This document shows positions 33,645 through 44,229 of a stretch of 64,000 nucleotides of DNA, in pieces. The notes beneath the pieces are model-generated. The model made no database searches, had not been told where the DNA came from, and saw nothing but the letters and a program-made list of their open reading frames with translations. The DNA comes from Penium margaritaceum. Lineage: Eukaryota > Streptophyta > Zygnematophyceae > Desmidiales > Peniaceae. A program made the translations under genes and the position numbers. The DNA is taken from positions 10,841 to 74,840 of the forward strand of contig SZWC01008580.1 in NCBI GenBank assembly GCA_023375785.1. Direction: 5' to 3'. Each line of letters starts with the position of its first letter. Position 1 is the first letter of the stretch.

Positions 33645-34380
33645 TTCGATATTAATGTTTTTTTTGCCCGTCGAAATGTATCAAAAAGTTTTGTATAATT
33701 GAAATCAAAGGTTCACCAAATCAATTTTTGAAGTCGAATAGTCGAATTTAAGGGATCATGCATGCATTTTAGTTTTCTGGGTTGTACTACACCTTTTCTC
33801 TATGTTGGTGGCTTTGTTTTAGGTATAAATCTTCGATAATCTGAAAAAAAAAAGGCCTTCGACAAGCTCCGCTCACCTCTGCGAGCACGAGCGTTCAAAC
33901 GCGAGAACTTTCTCGCGTTTGAATGCGAGAACTTTCTCGTGTTTGAATGCGAGAAGCGAGGAATCAGGACAGTGGGGGGGGGAGCGGGGGCAGCGGGGCA
34001 GCGAAAGAGCGGCTGAGCTCTCCCGCTCCCCCGCTGCCCCGATGCGCCGCTGCCCCGCTACCCCGTTGTCATGCTGGCCCGCTACCCTGCTGGCACGCTG
34101 CAGTGGTCGCGTGCCGGTTTGCCACATACCTGCCACGTCACACCACAGCAGCCTCGCCCGTTGAGCGTTGACCGCGCAAGCAAAATGCGCGCTCATCGCT
34201 CAACGGACGGGCGTCGTCGAATTCATGGATCACTGAGCACATGATCGGGACCCGTCGCCGAATTCAAGGGACCACCCCCTGCGCTAGCGACAAAATTAAG
34301 CAACCACCAATATGATTTGAACCCGACAAATTTTGAACAAAGTTAAGGATCATTCAATTGTTAAAATTCCATTCGTCAAA
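33645..34380. mobile_element. Hairpin-rich insertion inside copia element 2
   Basis: About 730 bases separate the pre-integrase and integrase parts and have no coding sense. They contain a 30-base near-perfect palindrome built on TTCAAACGCGAGAA (33895-33926), repeated GCGAGAACTTTCTCG units (to about 33957), a C-rich block of CCCGCTGCCCC type (34020-34090), and an inverted pair GCCCGTTGAGCG / CGCTCAACGGACGGGC (34157-34168 and 34197-34212). I could not assign a transposon family. Confidence 0.55.
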
Positions 34381-34384
34381 ATTA

Positions 34385-35040
34385 ACGAGCAGTACGGTAG
34401 TTGATGCATGCATCCACTTTGCCACAAACGGCTGCCGTGTTAATTTGCTGATGACGCATGGATCACACACGGTCTCCTTGGTTCCATCAAGGCCACTGAT
34501 TTGGAGACCCCGCACCACCTCTCTCTTTGCCATCTCCTTCACCGTCGATGGAGAAACATGGCAAAGTCAGCGGTGCCACTGGTCCAGGTCTCCTCCATCC
34601 TTTGTTACAAGATTGGCGGCGTTGGACCGTGCCCAGCTGCCGAGGATCTTTGCGCATAGCAGGTACAAGTCGTCCTCTCTCTTGGCACACGCAATCACCT
34701 CGCTTTTTCCCTCCTTGCGGATGACGGCCTCCTCCTTTGTGAAGAGCACCTCAAGTCCCTTGTTGGCAAGGCGGCTGACGGAGAGCAGGTTTGCCCCAAA
34801 GTTGGGCATGTGGAGCACGTCGTGGATTGTGCTCGTGACAGGTTTGCCATCCACAATTGAATCAATACGTACATTACCCTCGCCGGTGGCCACCTCTGTT
34901 TTGCCATTGGCCACCGTCATGCGTATCTCCGAGGTGCCGTAGGTGAAAAATGTCACCCTATTGCATTGGGTGTGGCGGCCTGATCCGGAGTCAATGACGG
35001 CAACTCCCAGATCCTTCAAGTGGGTGGAGTTGTACGCCAT
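34385..35040 (-). pseudogene. copia protease and pre-integrase region
   Basis: A protease-like VAVIDSGSGRH motif (about 35005-34970) precedes HDVLHMPNFGANLLSVSRL (about 34830-34770). A pre-integrase zinc site with CDPCVISKLTRQPF follows (about 34465-34425). The hairpin-rich insert starts just after it. Fossil. Confidence 0.8.
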
Positions 35041-35091
35041 GAGAGCCTGCTCGTCTTTCTTCCCGTCCCGCTACAACCGGTCTGGTTTCTT

Positions 35092-35860
35092 CTAGGGGCA
35101 GTTGCGTGCATAGTGGCCCTCCTTGCCGTAGTTGAAGCACTCCTCCTTCTTGTCACCCTTCTTGGTGCCCTGTTTGGCACCCTCCAACTTGTCGCCTCGG
35201 CCTCCACTGTGAGGATGAATTGTGTAAGCAGAACTTGATGCCGCTGCACTCTCTCGACCGCCACGTCGCATCCACTCGTTGTGCACGTACTCAGCAACCT
35301 TTGGGTACTTCAGCTCGTCAGAAGGCCAGTCACCAAGGACTGTGATCATGGGACTCCAACTGTACGGCAATGCCAGAAGGAGGATCATAGCTTGCAACTG
35401 AGAGTCAACCTCCCAACCAGTGGCCACACACTCCGCTGCGAGTGACTCAATATGCTGCATGATCTCCATGGTGTTGTCATCATCGTTGGCTCGGAGGGTG
35501 ACGAGCCGTTTGAAGATGAAGAGCTGCTTGGCGAGATTGCTTGACTGGTCGATGGAGCAGAGTTTTGACAATGGGTCTGCGGCCATGGTGCATCCTTGGA
35601 TGTGCCCAAGTTGTGGTGGACATAACGCAGACACAAAGAGCGCCAACGCCTTTTTGTTGCGCTTCTTGTACGCCTCCTTCACCTCAGCCGTTGCATTCTC
35701 TGGCGGAGCAATCTCATCGTCCTTCACGAGCTCAAGTAGTCCCTTGTCGTTAAGGAAGACCTCAAGTTGCCACCTCTACAAGGAAAAACCTGCCCCATCA
35801 AACTTAAGAACAATGTGGCTGCTCTCTTGCTCGTTGGCGACCATGTCTTGATCAAGAAAG
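35092..35860 (-). pseudogene. copia gag with zinc knuckle
   Basis: On the minus strand the frame includes KKRNKKALALFVSALCPPQ, an LFIFKRLVTLRANDDDNTM helix and a C-terminal CCHC-like knuckle CFNYGKEGHYARNC (about 35140-35100) after a Gly/Lys-rich linker. This is typical copia gag, related to but distinct from that of copia element 1. Fossil. Confidence 0.85.
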
Positions 35861-35895
35861 CGTGAACACAAGCTGGCTTGGGACCTCTTAAAGGC

Positions 35896-35909
35896 GTGGG
35901 CCCATAACC
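35896..35909 (-). promoter_or_regulatory. Primer-binding site, tRNA-iMet anticodon arm
   Basis: The minus strand reads GGTTATGGGCCCAC, 3 bases after the LTR. It has one base more complementarity to the tRNA-iMet anticodon arm than the site in copia element 1. Confidence 0.8.
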
Positions 35910-35912
35910 TTT

Positions 35913-36616
35913 TGTTGGACTGAGGGTGAGTATGTACCTTGGAGGGTCCCTAGCAGTGGCTGGTTCACACCACCAACTGTTTTTGGAGAGACTGAAACTG
36001 TGGAGGCAAGTGGTTCCAAGGCTGGCTGAAAACTGGTCAGAGAGTTTGGAAATAGTTTTTTGGCCTCAATTTACTGCGAATGAAATCTTGATCAAGGATC
36101 AGAAGTAGTGGCATTTTATAGCCACTGATCTAAGATTTCCAGAACACCAAAGCATGCCAGATTTGAAGCTTCCTAGCAGATTCTATGGCTTCTAGAGTGG
36201 CCCTTGGTAGGCTGTCCTTTTTTTCCACCTAGGAAGGCATCCCTTCCTTCCTCTAGAAGCTTCTGCCTCTTCCTAGATTCCTCAGCTTGCTTCTAGTAGG
36301 AGGGAAGGTATCTGCAAGACCAAGACACCTCTGGATGCCAATTAGGACAAGTCACCTCTTCTAGAAGGTGTGCCACCTTCCTGGACCCTCACCTGGCCTT
36401 CTAGAAACTTAAAGAGGAATTCTAGAGGTTGAGCTAGCTTCCTGGCATCCATGTTTCATGTCCCTTGAGGCAGGGAAGAAACAAATCTTGTGGGACTTGA
36501 ACCCGGGCCCCTGCCTCTAGAGGTGGACACCATTAACCACTAAGCCATTAAGCTCTGTCTTTTTGGTGTTCCCTTTTGGAGTAACTCCTGCCATGGTGAG
36601 GAGAATCTCTCCAACA
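35913..36616 (-). repeat. 5' LTR of copia element 2
   Basis: On the minus strand it starts TGTTGGAGAGATT at 36616 and ends TCCAACA at 35913. It contains a perfect pol III A-box TGGCTTAGTGG (36547 to 36537) and B-box GGGTTCAAGTCCC (36504 to 36492), with TATAAAAT further on (36120 to 36113). Confidence 0.9.
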
Positions 36617-37669
36617 TTTCCACCACCAACAGTCTTAGGACACCAAGCCCTAAAGTGCCTAGGCTGCACACAATTATGGGGGAGTCCTTTACGGAAGGCT
36701 GTGTTACAATACTCACGCACCACCTGTAGCTCATTTTTGTCATGGTCGTATTTGTGATGGAGGGCCTTCTATCCACCAGTCTTTTTGACTGGGGGGTTTG
36801 CAGATTGCTTGCCTATAACCCTGTCCTCCTGCCCAGTTGTCCCGTTATCTCCTACAGAATCCATGCGCATGTCGCAACCTTGCTAACTGTGCACATTTGA
36901 TTGTACATCCAAATAATACTTCGGGCTTGCTAAATACACATTACTCATATAGTCACTCAACGTTCTCCAGCTTTTCCAAGCGGGCCCGTTGCTGTTGTGG
37001 CAACATTATTCAACTTCTCATTGGCAAGACCATCACACAAGAACTCTAGTAGCAAGCATTCCTAGTACTTTGAGGTCTAGGTCCCATCACCTTCGATGAA
37101 GCTTTCGGCTTCCTCAATGAGTGCGGTGAATTTTCTCAAGTGGGACTCAAGTGAGCTACCCAGCTACTTGAAGTCCTTTAGCTTTTAAAAGGCACGTTGT
37201 GCCTCCTCATGCTGGGTACACTTCTTACACATGATAGTATAGACAAACTTCCATGGCAAGGGCTGCCACATGAAGTCTGGCCGATGTGCACCCATTTCCT
37301 TGACCACACACTTTTCTCATTTTTTCTTCAAGTCACATCGTGGCAAGGTTGCTCTACTGAGTGGGTAGAGCCTTGCTGACACGTAGAACATGTTTTATGC
37401 AGTTTAGCCAATCTGCCAGCTTCATGCCCTTTCAGAAGATTTCCACAATATGGAGGAAATGCGTGTTCATGACTAGCTCCAATGTCATCGAGACAAGCAA
37501 TTTATCGCTGTCATTAGTGGTTGCATCAGTACCCACATCAGACTGTTTTCTCTTCTATACTCACTCTTGTCATGCTTTGCAACCCCTTGTATAGGTCGTC
37601 ACATTGGCGGATTACCTTATGCATGGCCAGACAATGCAGCTGGCAATCAGAGTCAAGGTCCATGATTCT

Positions 37670-38278
37670 TTACCTGACATGGACCATTAGGTTGGCAAAC
37701 GCCTCCTTCAACTCTGATGCTGTTAAATCCTGAAAAATAGCCTCAAGGGGCTTGTGCTTTCCATGCACCTTTACCCACTGAAGGAGAGCATGGTTTGTGT
37801 ACACGCCTCTGAATATTCCTGCCTTTTGGAGGAAGGTGTTTTCTGTGACGACCCTTGAGTGGGCACATGTCTGTCTCATCGCAGCCACATCATAGGAAGG
37901 GGGGGCTGCCCCCACTCCTCTGGTTGGTCTTGTACCTTCTTTGTTGGTGCTGACATTGAGCTGTCCTACAGCCTTGGCGGCTACCTCAACAAGCTTCCAA
38001 CGATCGGAGTGAATTGCCTTCCTTATGAAATCATCAGGATTGTGCTCAAGAGAGCTTCCTACAAGGCTCCTTTCCTTACCTTTGGTGCTGTTGGCGGCTT
38101 CTTGCAATTCGGTGAGTGGCTTGTCCATCTTGAGCGATCGGCTTGAGTTCATTGTACAATGATGGTGATGATCGCGACCCTTGTCGCCTTTGCCATCGTC
38201 AACGTTGTGGTCTATGTCAGTGTCCACATTCATGTGGTCCACCTTCAGTGCGTCCTCCGTCCTGTGGAAGTCACCCAC
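37670..38278 (-). pseudogene. Hypothetical ORF, probably gag N-terminal part of the old gypsy
   Basis: The 202-codon open frame is the longest in this stretch. It has an Asp/His-rich start (DIDHNVDDGKGDKGRDHHHH) and a helical middle (DFIRKAIHSDRWKLVEVAAKAV). I recognise no domain. The position and strand (after the 5' LTR, before gag remnants at 36617) suggest gag of the old gypsy element; a host gene fragment is possible but less likely. DNA between 36780 and 37670 looks like decayed coding sequence on the same strand. Confidence 0.4.
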
Positions 38279-39249
38279 GTGGACGTTGACGTGCTCACAA
38301 AGAAGATTTTGAGCTTCTACATGCTGCCGTTGCTTTGGCCACCGTGCTCGTAGTGGTAGCTCCTAAAACATGGAGTCCACCGAGGACACGTGGTGAGGTC
38401 GACACCCCCTTACTCTTGTTTATTTTAGATGGTCCAGCATTCCCATTCCGTCGTGCGTGCAACTAGCATGTGAAGACATCCCTTCTGGAGATAATCCCTC
38501 AACATTGGAGAGGTATCACCTATTGTGATATTCTTTTTCTCTCTCTCAATTGGTAAGGCGACAATAAAAACATTCTATTTTTCTACTCCTCCGTGCACGA
38601 CACAACCACAATCTAGGCTGCCACAACTGGTACAATCAGACGGTAGAAAGAGATAGTTTCTACGCTCCCATGGTCAGCACAAACACGTGGGTTTGAGCTA
38701 ACTTCCTAATTTGTGACTCACGATACTAGATAGCTACTGGAACCTATGAAATTACACCAGAAGTTACAAGTGGTGTGAGTGTCACTCACAAAACGAGGAG
38801 GAGAGGGGGAAGATCAACTCCAAAAAACACTTCGCAAGTCCTCCAGTTTTTCCCTTTCTTGCTTTTGTCTTCTTCTTTTCTTCTTGTCATCCTTTTCCTC
38901 CTATTCACATTCCTTGATGTCTCTTGCATCTGTTGGCAACATATCCTTTGAGCTGGCGGCGTTGGAGTAGTTGCAAAATTTTTCAAGGTGTCACCCTCTT
39001 TCTTTTCATGGTGCTCTTGGGTTGTGAGATCCCCTTGTCTTGGAAAGGAGTGCTACTCTTATCTTTTTGTTGAAGGAGGAAGAAGGCAATCTTGAAAAGA
39101 GGAGGAAATTATGGTTCGGGAGTGGTCACTCTCTATCCCATCCACCAAAGATCCACGTAGCCCTCTGGACTAGAGGAGAAATTAGAAGGACATGGAAATG
39201 AAAATTTTATCTTCAAGAGCTTTCTAATGCACTTTACGACACATAAAAC
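38279..39249. other. Unassigned, leader or LTR-adjacent DNA of the old gypsy
   Basis: No gene, PBS or repeat is recognised. Purine/pyrimidine-rich tracts are common (for example 38830-38920). Confidence 0.35.
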
Positions 39250-39851
39250 GGTTAAGTTTTGAGCTTGCACCTCCTCATGGCATTACTGCTATTGCTGCAG
39301 TTTCTCACGGAGTTTTATCTATACCGCGAGCAACAACCCATGCACGGAGACTTGAATACTTTGAGTCTCCAGAGGCCCATGTTTGTTTTTACCTCGTCCC
39401 CTCATTCTAAGTCCAAAACAAGTGGGTTGCAGCCCAATATCGTGATTTTGCATTAGTTTTCTGTCTTCAAAACTCACGGTTTGCCATCATCTAACTTGTA
39501 TCTTTTATCTTTTAACATGCTAGTGCAAATCGTTGCATGCCAGAAATGCTGTCAGTTTTGTGCTAGCAATTTAATCTCTCACTCGCATCCACCTCGCATG
39601 CCCTCTCCCCTCGTCACACTCACCTTGTGAGGCAAGGAAGGGAGGACGAGGATGAGGGCTAACGACCATCGGCATTTGCCCTCAAGGCCTCGCGGCCTCC
39701 TGGCCGCTGATCAAGCGACCAGCTTGATTGGTGGCCAGCCAATGGTTGGCCGGCCACCTGACCGGCCGCCGGCCGTCCAGCCAGCTGGTTACCAGCTGGC
39801 CGGCAGCCATTGAAAGGCTGACCACCGACCAGCTCGGTTGCTCCCCCTACA
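39250..39851 (-). repeat. Probable 5' LTR of the old gypsy element
   Basis: Direct counterpart of 24480-25094 with the same block order. On the minus strand it would start TGTAGGGGGAGC at 39851. The inner boundary is uncertain, and I see no tRNA-like PBS next to it. Confidence 0.5.
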
Positions 39852-40299
39852 TCTCTCTGTCTTTTCCATGACCGTAATTGTAGCAAAACACATTAGCGAC
39901 TACCTCTACATCAGCAGTGCTCACATCTATGCACTACCCCGTTCATAGTAGCTAGCATCCACGGTTCAATAAGGCCTCTCACAAAGCTGCATTCTCTTAG
40001 AATCCATAGTAGACTCAAAGGGCCCGGACCACTCTTCGAACAGTGTCGGTGATTGTGAGGAAAGTGCTTCACAAGGTACTGCATGCACTCACGCTTAAAT
40101 GCTGGAGCCTGAGGACTGGTGGTTGTGGCGGGACAAAGGCGACGCTGACGAACCTCCCTGGATACAAAGTCTTTCACCAATCTACTGGTGTAATGACTAT
40201 CATCGTTTTGAAGGGGTGAGAGGTTGTGAGATTGAATCATTGTTACATACCGTAGAGTGCTTGCCAAGGATGAGCCCTCCTGAGTAGCAGCCTCACCCA
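39852..40299. other. Unassigned DNA between two elements
   Basis: Open frames on both strands (39911-40267 minus, 40099-40287 plus) have no recognisable motif. Confidence 0.4.
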
Positions 40300-42952
40300 G
40301 ATAGCACTACTGAGTCACAAGTTAGAAAAACTAGCAAACCAAAACAACCTGGACGTGTGCCACTTCTTCTTACATACTTTGACACTCTTAGTCTTGCTAG
40401 GAAAATCCTTGATGCAGAGAAGGTGCTGCAACCACATTATCAGACAATGTTTGAGCCAGTAGTGCTCCCATGGGCACTGTTTTTGGGAGTGCTATAGCTA
40501 CAGAGGCAGCCATATCCCATTCTCTTCTGGCAGCCTCTGCTGCCAAAGTTGTAGTACAGGTTGCAGCTGCCTCATCTGATGTTACTACATCTACGAGTAC
40601 AACATCAGACACTATCTCAGGTGCAGTTAGCTCCATTCACACATCAACACTGGCAGCAGTTCTTGCACCCTCGAAAGGGGCTCCACGCTCTTGCACATCA
40701 TGTTGGGACTAACGTGTTGATTGATTTCATCTTCATGACCATTGCTGGTGCCATGATGATTGGGCTGCTGTGCCTTCTTGCGACCATCGCAATATGGGTT
40801 CTTGTACTTGCCTCATCCCTGGCAACCATCATGCCTCTGTTCTTCTCCCTTCTTCCATAGTGTTAGAGTGGTGAGCTCCTCGTTATGCACTTGCACACCC
40901 CCTTCTCTCCACATCTTCCCACTTGCATACCACTACACGGCTTGTGCATGAGGAAATGACTATTTTTGAGGCCTTGGATGCAACCCTAAATGAAGCGTAG
41001 TCTGATCGACGTCGTGTCCAGAAAGAGCTTAAGTGCAGTGCTGACGCCAAGGCAGGCATGATTACCGCTATATGAGATATGCTTATGGAGCACCTTCGCT
41101 CCATTTCCACATTTGCTGATGTTGTGGGTGCAATTGGTGCTGGGGACACTGGGAATGCTGGTGGAACTAAGGCTTCTGCGGATGCTGGGAGAGCTACTTC
41201 TAACTCGGGGTCCACCGCTGCAGGGAAACTGCCAGCAATCCTAGAGAATCTTCCCATGGCCAAGCTCCTAATCCTCCACAGCCACAAATCTCCTGCCCAA
41301 GAGACAGAAGGACTACGAGACATCACCACCGCAATTCACGCCCAAATTGACCTTTTCCTCATGGAAAGTACAGTTCAGCTCCCGGGCCCAGGGTGAGCTC
41401 CTCTGAGAGCATTACTCCATTGTAGATCTTAATACCTTACCTCCATTTGTACCCTTTCCTTCAGAAGCCACTTGTTTTGTGTTTTCCTTGGTCATTGTGG
41501 AACCTGATGACCTCCTTGATGACATGAGAACCTACAATGCTGACACAACATGTCGCACTCCCACTGATCCCGTTGGAGCACACTCCCTCATCTGCCGCCG
41601 CAAAACCTTCAGAGGTCATGCTAGTCAGAGTGCCCTCGCGATCCAGTTTAACCAACAGTGCATGAGGATGATTCTGCTGATGCTTACTGTGAAATTAGCT
41701 TGCACCTACTGAGTGATCTTGACAAGGCTACGCCGGGCTAACTCCTTGTTAGTCTCGCCATTGTGGCTAGCCTGATCCCTGCGATGTTTTCCCCGTACCT
41801 ACATGTTCCCCACATTGAGCTTGCGTGTCTTGCTGCTAATCCTCTTCCACCCGATCCACTTTCAGAATTGCTCCTCTCTACGAGTACAAAATGGGTCGGC
41901 TGACGGATTTGTAAAAACGTGCCTCCACCAAATTGCTATGACGGTTGTCGCCACATCCTCATCTGCATCCACGAACACATCCTCCTCTGTTGTCACCACG
42001 TCTACCACCTCCGCAGCTGCGACATACCCCACATAGGAGGGGCATTGTGGTTGTGGCGGCCATGGCCAAGGATGTTTGTGGACAAGGAGGATGGGGTGCA
42101 AGCAACACACATATCCCACCAGGAGCCACCTGCTTGATTTTTGTGGCCACATGACACTCTTCTCCAAAATGCCCTGCACCCCGTGATGATGTTCCCCTTG
42201 CATCGGCCATGAGAGTCCACTCGGCCCGCTTGGGTGTCACACCCTCTCCCACACCATTGTTGCCTCTCCAGCCTCTTCCTCATTTGCATCTATTTTCTTT
42301 TCCAAACAAAGCTCCACATCTCCATCTCCGGGCCCCATTCCCACTTGGGGTTGGATTCTGCCTCCCATGGGATCCACACACTATGGACCACCCTGCCCTC
42401 ATTACATGCCAAGCACATGGTCGCGGGTAGGCATCGACTTCCCCGAGCCTTGTCCCGGTGAGTTTCTTTGTGGCACCCGCCATGCTGAGGAGAATTTCCT
42501 GAAGAATCATCTCATTGAACTGATTTGTCTTCATGATCAGGGAACTAAGGGTGTGATGGGCATGTCTATGAGATAGATGGAGCCCTCTATGGCACCCTGA
42601 TGGGAGGGTGGGAGGGCCGGTAGTCCCGTACTTTCCCTCACTGTCTATGAGTCCCCGTGTCCTCTTGCACTCTACATTCTTGCACTGTCACCGTCTGCCT
42701 TGATCTATCCTCCAGTCCTCCTAATTCCTGCTTCTCCAAGGCATGGCGCTTCATTGACCCTTTCCCGCGCCGTGTCATTGATGTTGAAATATTTTGCACC
42801 TTGTCCACTGCCTAGCTGGCTAGCTACACATACAGACAAGGCATGCACTGCTCTATGGAGTATGTCCCCTTGGTCTGTTCTGAGATGGGCCAGGACTGCA
42901 CTGCCCATAATGGGTATGTGCCCTGTGGCTCATCATAGGAACCATGCCTTTT

Positions 42953-43018
42953 TGGCTTGGTTGATTAGGCACCGGATTCTCAAACCAGAGGTTGCGGGTT
43001 CAAGCCCCGTGACAGCCA
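42953..43018 (+). other. tRNA-like sequence (pol III A/B boxes)
   Basis: TGGCTTGGTTGATTAGG resembles an A-box, and GGGTTCAAGCCCC (42996-43008) matches the B-box. The ends pair over 4 bases (GGCT/AGCC). A possible anticodon loop TTCTCAA would read CTC, but the anticodon stem and lower acceptor stem do not pair properly. It is a tRNA pseudogene, SINE head or LTR module rather than a working tRNA. A TATA box (43186-43193) follows 233 bases from the A-box, as in the copia LTRs. Confidence 0.6.
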
Positions 43019-43185
43019 CATTTTTCTTTGTGGCCAAAACTGGGACAGGAAGCTTCTAGGAAGCTTACTAGAGCCTGCCTTGAGGATGACACTTGGCGGT
43101 CTAAGGACGCGCCAAGTAGGAATGTAGGTTGAGGTTGGCTCCAGTGGAGCCACCACAAGCAGAAGCTTTAGCAAAGCTCTGCAAG

Positions 43186-43193
43186 TATAAAAG
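43186..43193 (+). promoter_or_regulatory. TATA box, LTR-like promoter
   Basis: TATAAAAG within AAGTATAAAAGCCTG. With the tRNA-like module upstream it has the same layout as the LTR promoters of copia elements 1 and 2. Confidence 0.5.
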
Positions 43194-44229
43194 CCTGTAC
43201 CTTGCATGCATCCATTTACAGTTCTTGCCTTTGAGACTCCTCACAGAGTGTCCAACCAAAGGTAGACACTAAAGACCAACATGCGGACTTCGTGAGGTTG
43301 CAAACCAAACGAACCTAAAGTGTGGATCCCTCGTTCGAGGGTGATATGTTGTCTTGGTTGCAATACCAAGAGCGGTTGGCGGCCTCCCATGTCGGGACCC
43401 GTTTTCTAGACCGTTGCTATCCGGCGCATTGACAATTGAATCATGGAATACCGTTTCATTTGAGGAAATTATTGAATGCAATATGTATTTCCTCCCCTTT
43501 CCAGCTTCTCTTACCCTGATTTCTGAGATGGAGGGAGGTTCTCTGCCGCCTTCTTCTGTTATAACCTCGGCTCGGATCTACCTCTGAATTTGGCCTCTCT
43601 TGCTTTACTTACTGTCTCCTATTCATCTTTTTCAGCAAGCTCTGTGCCCACCTCTCTCTCACTCTCTCTCTCTAGAACCAGCTGTGCCCTCCATCTCTGA
43701 GGCGCTCCCTAAGCCCTCTACATCTACCTCATTGCCAGCGCTGCCTTCTCTAGTATCGCCTACCATCGCCTCCGTATGCTTTGTGTCTCCCTATGTGCGT
43801 TGCAGTCGTCTTCGTGCCCTTCCCAGTCAGAGTTGCATATCTGTTGCTTCCTCTTAAGGCACATCCTCACATGGTCCCACGGCTTGAGACTGGACCACCC
43901 TGACTGGCGTGCCCAGACTCCATGCTCTTTGGCTTGCAATATCAGCTGATGTTTCCACCTCTGTGTCAGATGTTAATCCTAGCTCTGCTCTTGGATATGC
44001 ACTCGTGGAGCATGAGTTTCATCTGCTCTTGCTATGTCCATCTCTGGGTTTTTGGCTTATTGCTTTACCAGTGCTGGTCTCTCCCAAATTCCTCCAAAGC
44101 CTATGACAGTTCTCAAGGTCTGGAAAGTTGAAGACTCCTCTCTGCGGGGAACAGCCATGCAGGATGAGCTCAAGGAAAAATGAGGGCATGGTGTACATGA
44201 ACGTATCGATCTCCAACATAGCAGACAGG

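Larger units (their letters stand above)
31748..36616 (-). mobile_element. Ty1/copia element with LTRs and TSD, non-autonomous
   Basis: LTRs lie at 35913-36616 (5') and 31748-32450 (3') on the minus strand. A 5-bp target duplication TTTCC is exact at 31743-31747 and 36617-36621. The PBS (35909 to 35896) matches the anticodon arm of tRNA-iMet. Parts seen are gag, protease, pre-integrase zinc site and integrase; RT and RNase H are not recognised. About 730 bases of unrelated DNA are inserted (about 33645-34380). The LTRs differ at about 7% by eye, similar in age to copia element 1. Broken, with several breaks, and probably dependent on other copies when active. Confidence 0.9.
24480..39851 (-). 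mobile_element. Old Ty3/gypsy retrotransposon hosting two insertions
   Basis: Diverged direct repeats at about 24480-25094 and 39250-39851 are interpreted as its LTRs. A purine tract on the minus strand (25110 to 25095) abuts the left one. Between them, on the minus strand: gag-like ORF (38278-37670), further gag remnants (36780-36617 and 31747-31445), the RT entry (30751-30300), RT and RNase H (27464-26726) and an integrase zinc-binding region (about 26350-26150). A DDE transposon (about 27470-30250) and a copia element (31748-36616) are inserted. Without them the length is about 7.7 kb, normal for gypsy. The LTRs differ at roughly a quarter to a third of positions by eye, so it is very old. 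Broken, with many breaks. Confidence 0.65.

Noticed and set aside
40561-40860. Hydrophobic 99-codon frame looking like a membrane protein
   Set aside because: It overlaps a low-complexity region of copia element 3, has no upstream signals, and is probably chance.
42953-43018. Functional tRNA gene
   Set aside because: Anticodon stem and lower acceptor stem do not pair, and it lies in a retroelement remnant; kept only as tRNA-like.
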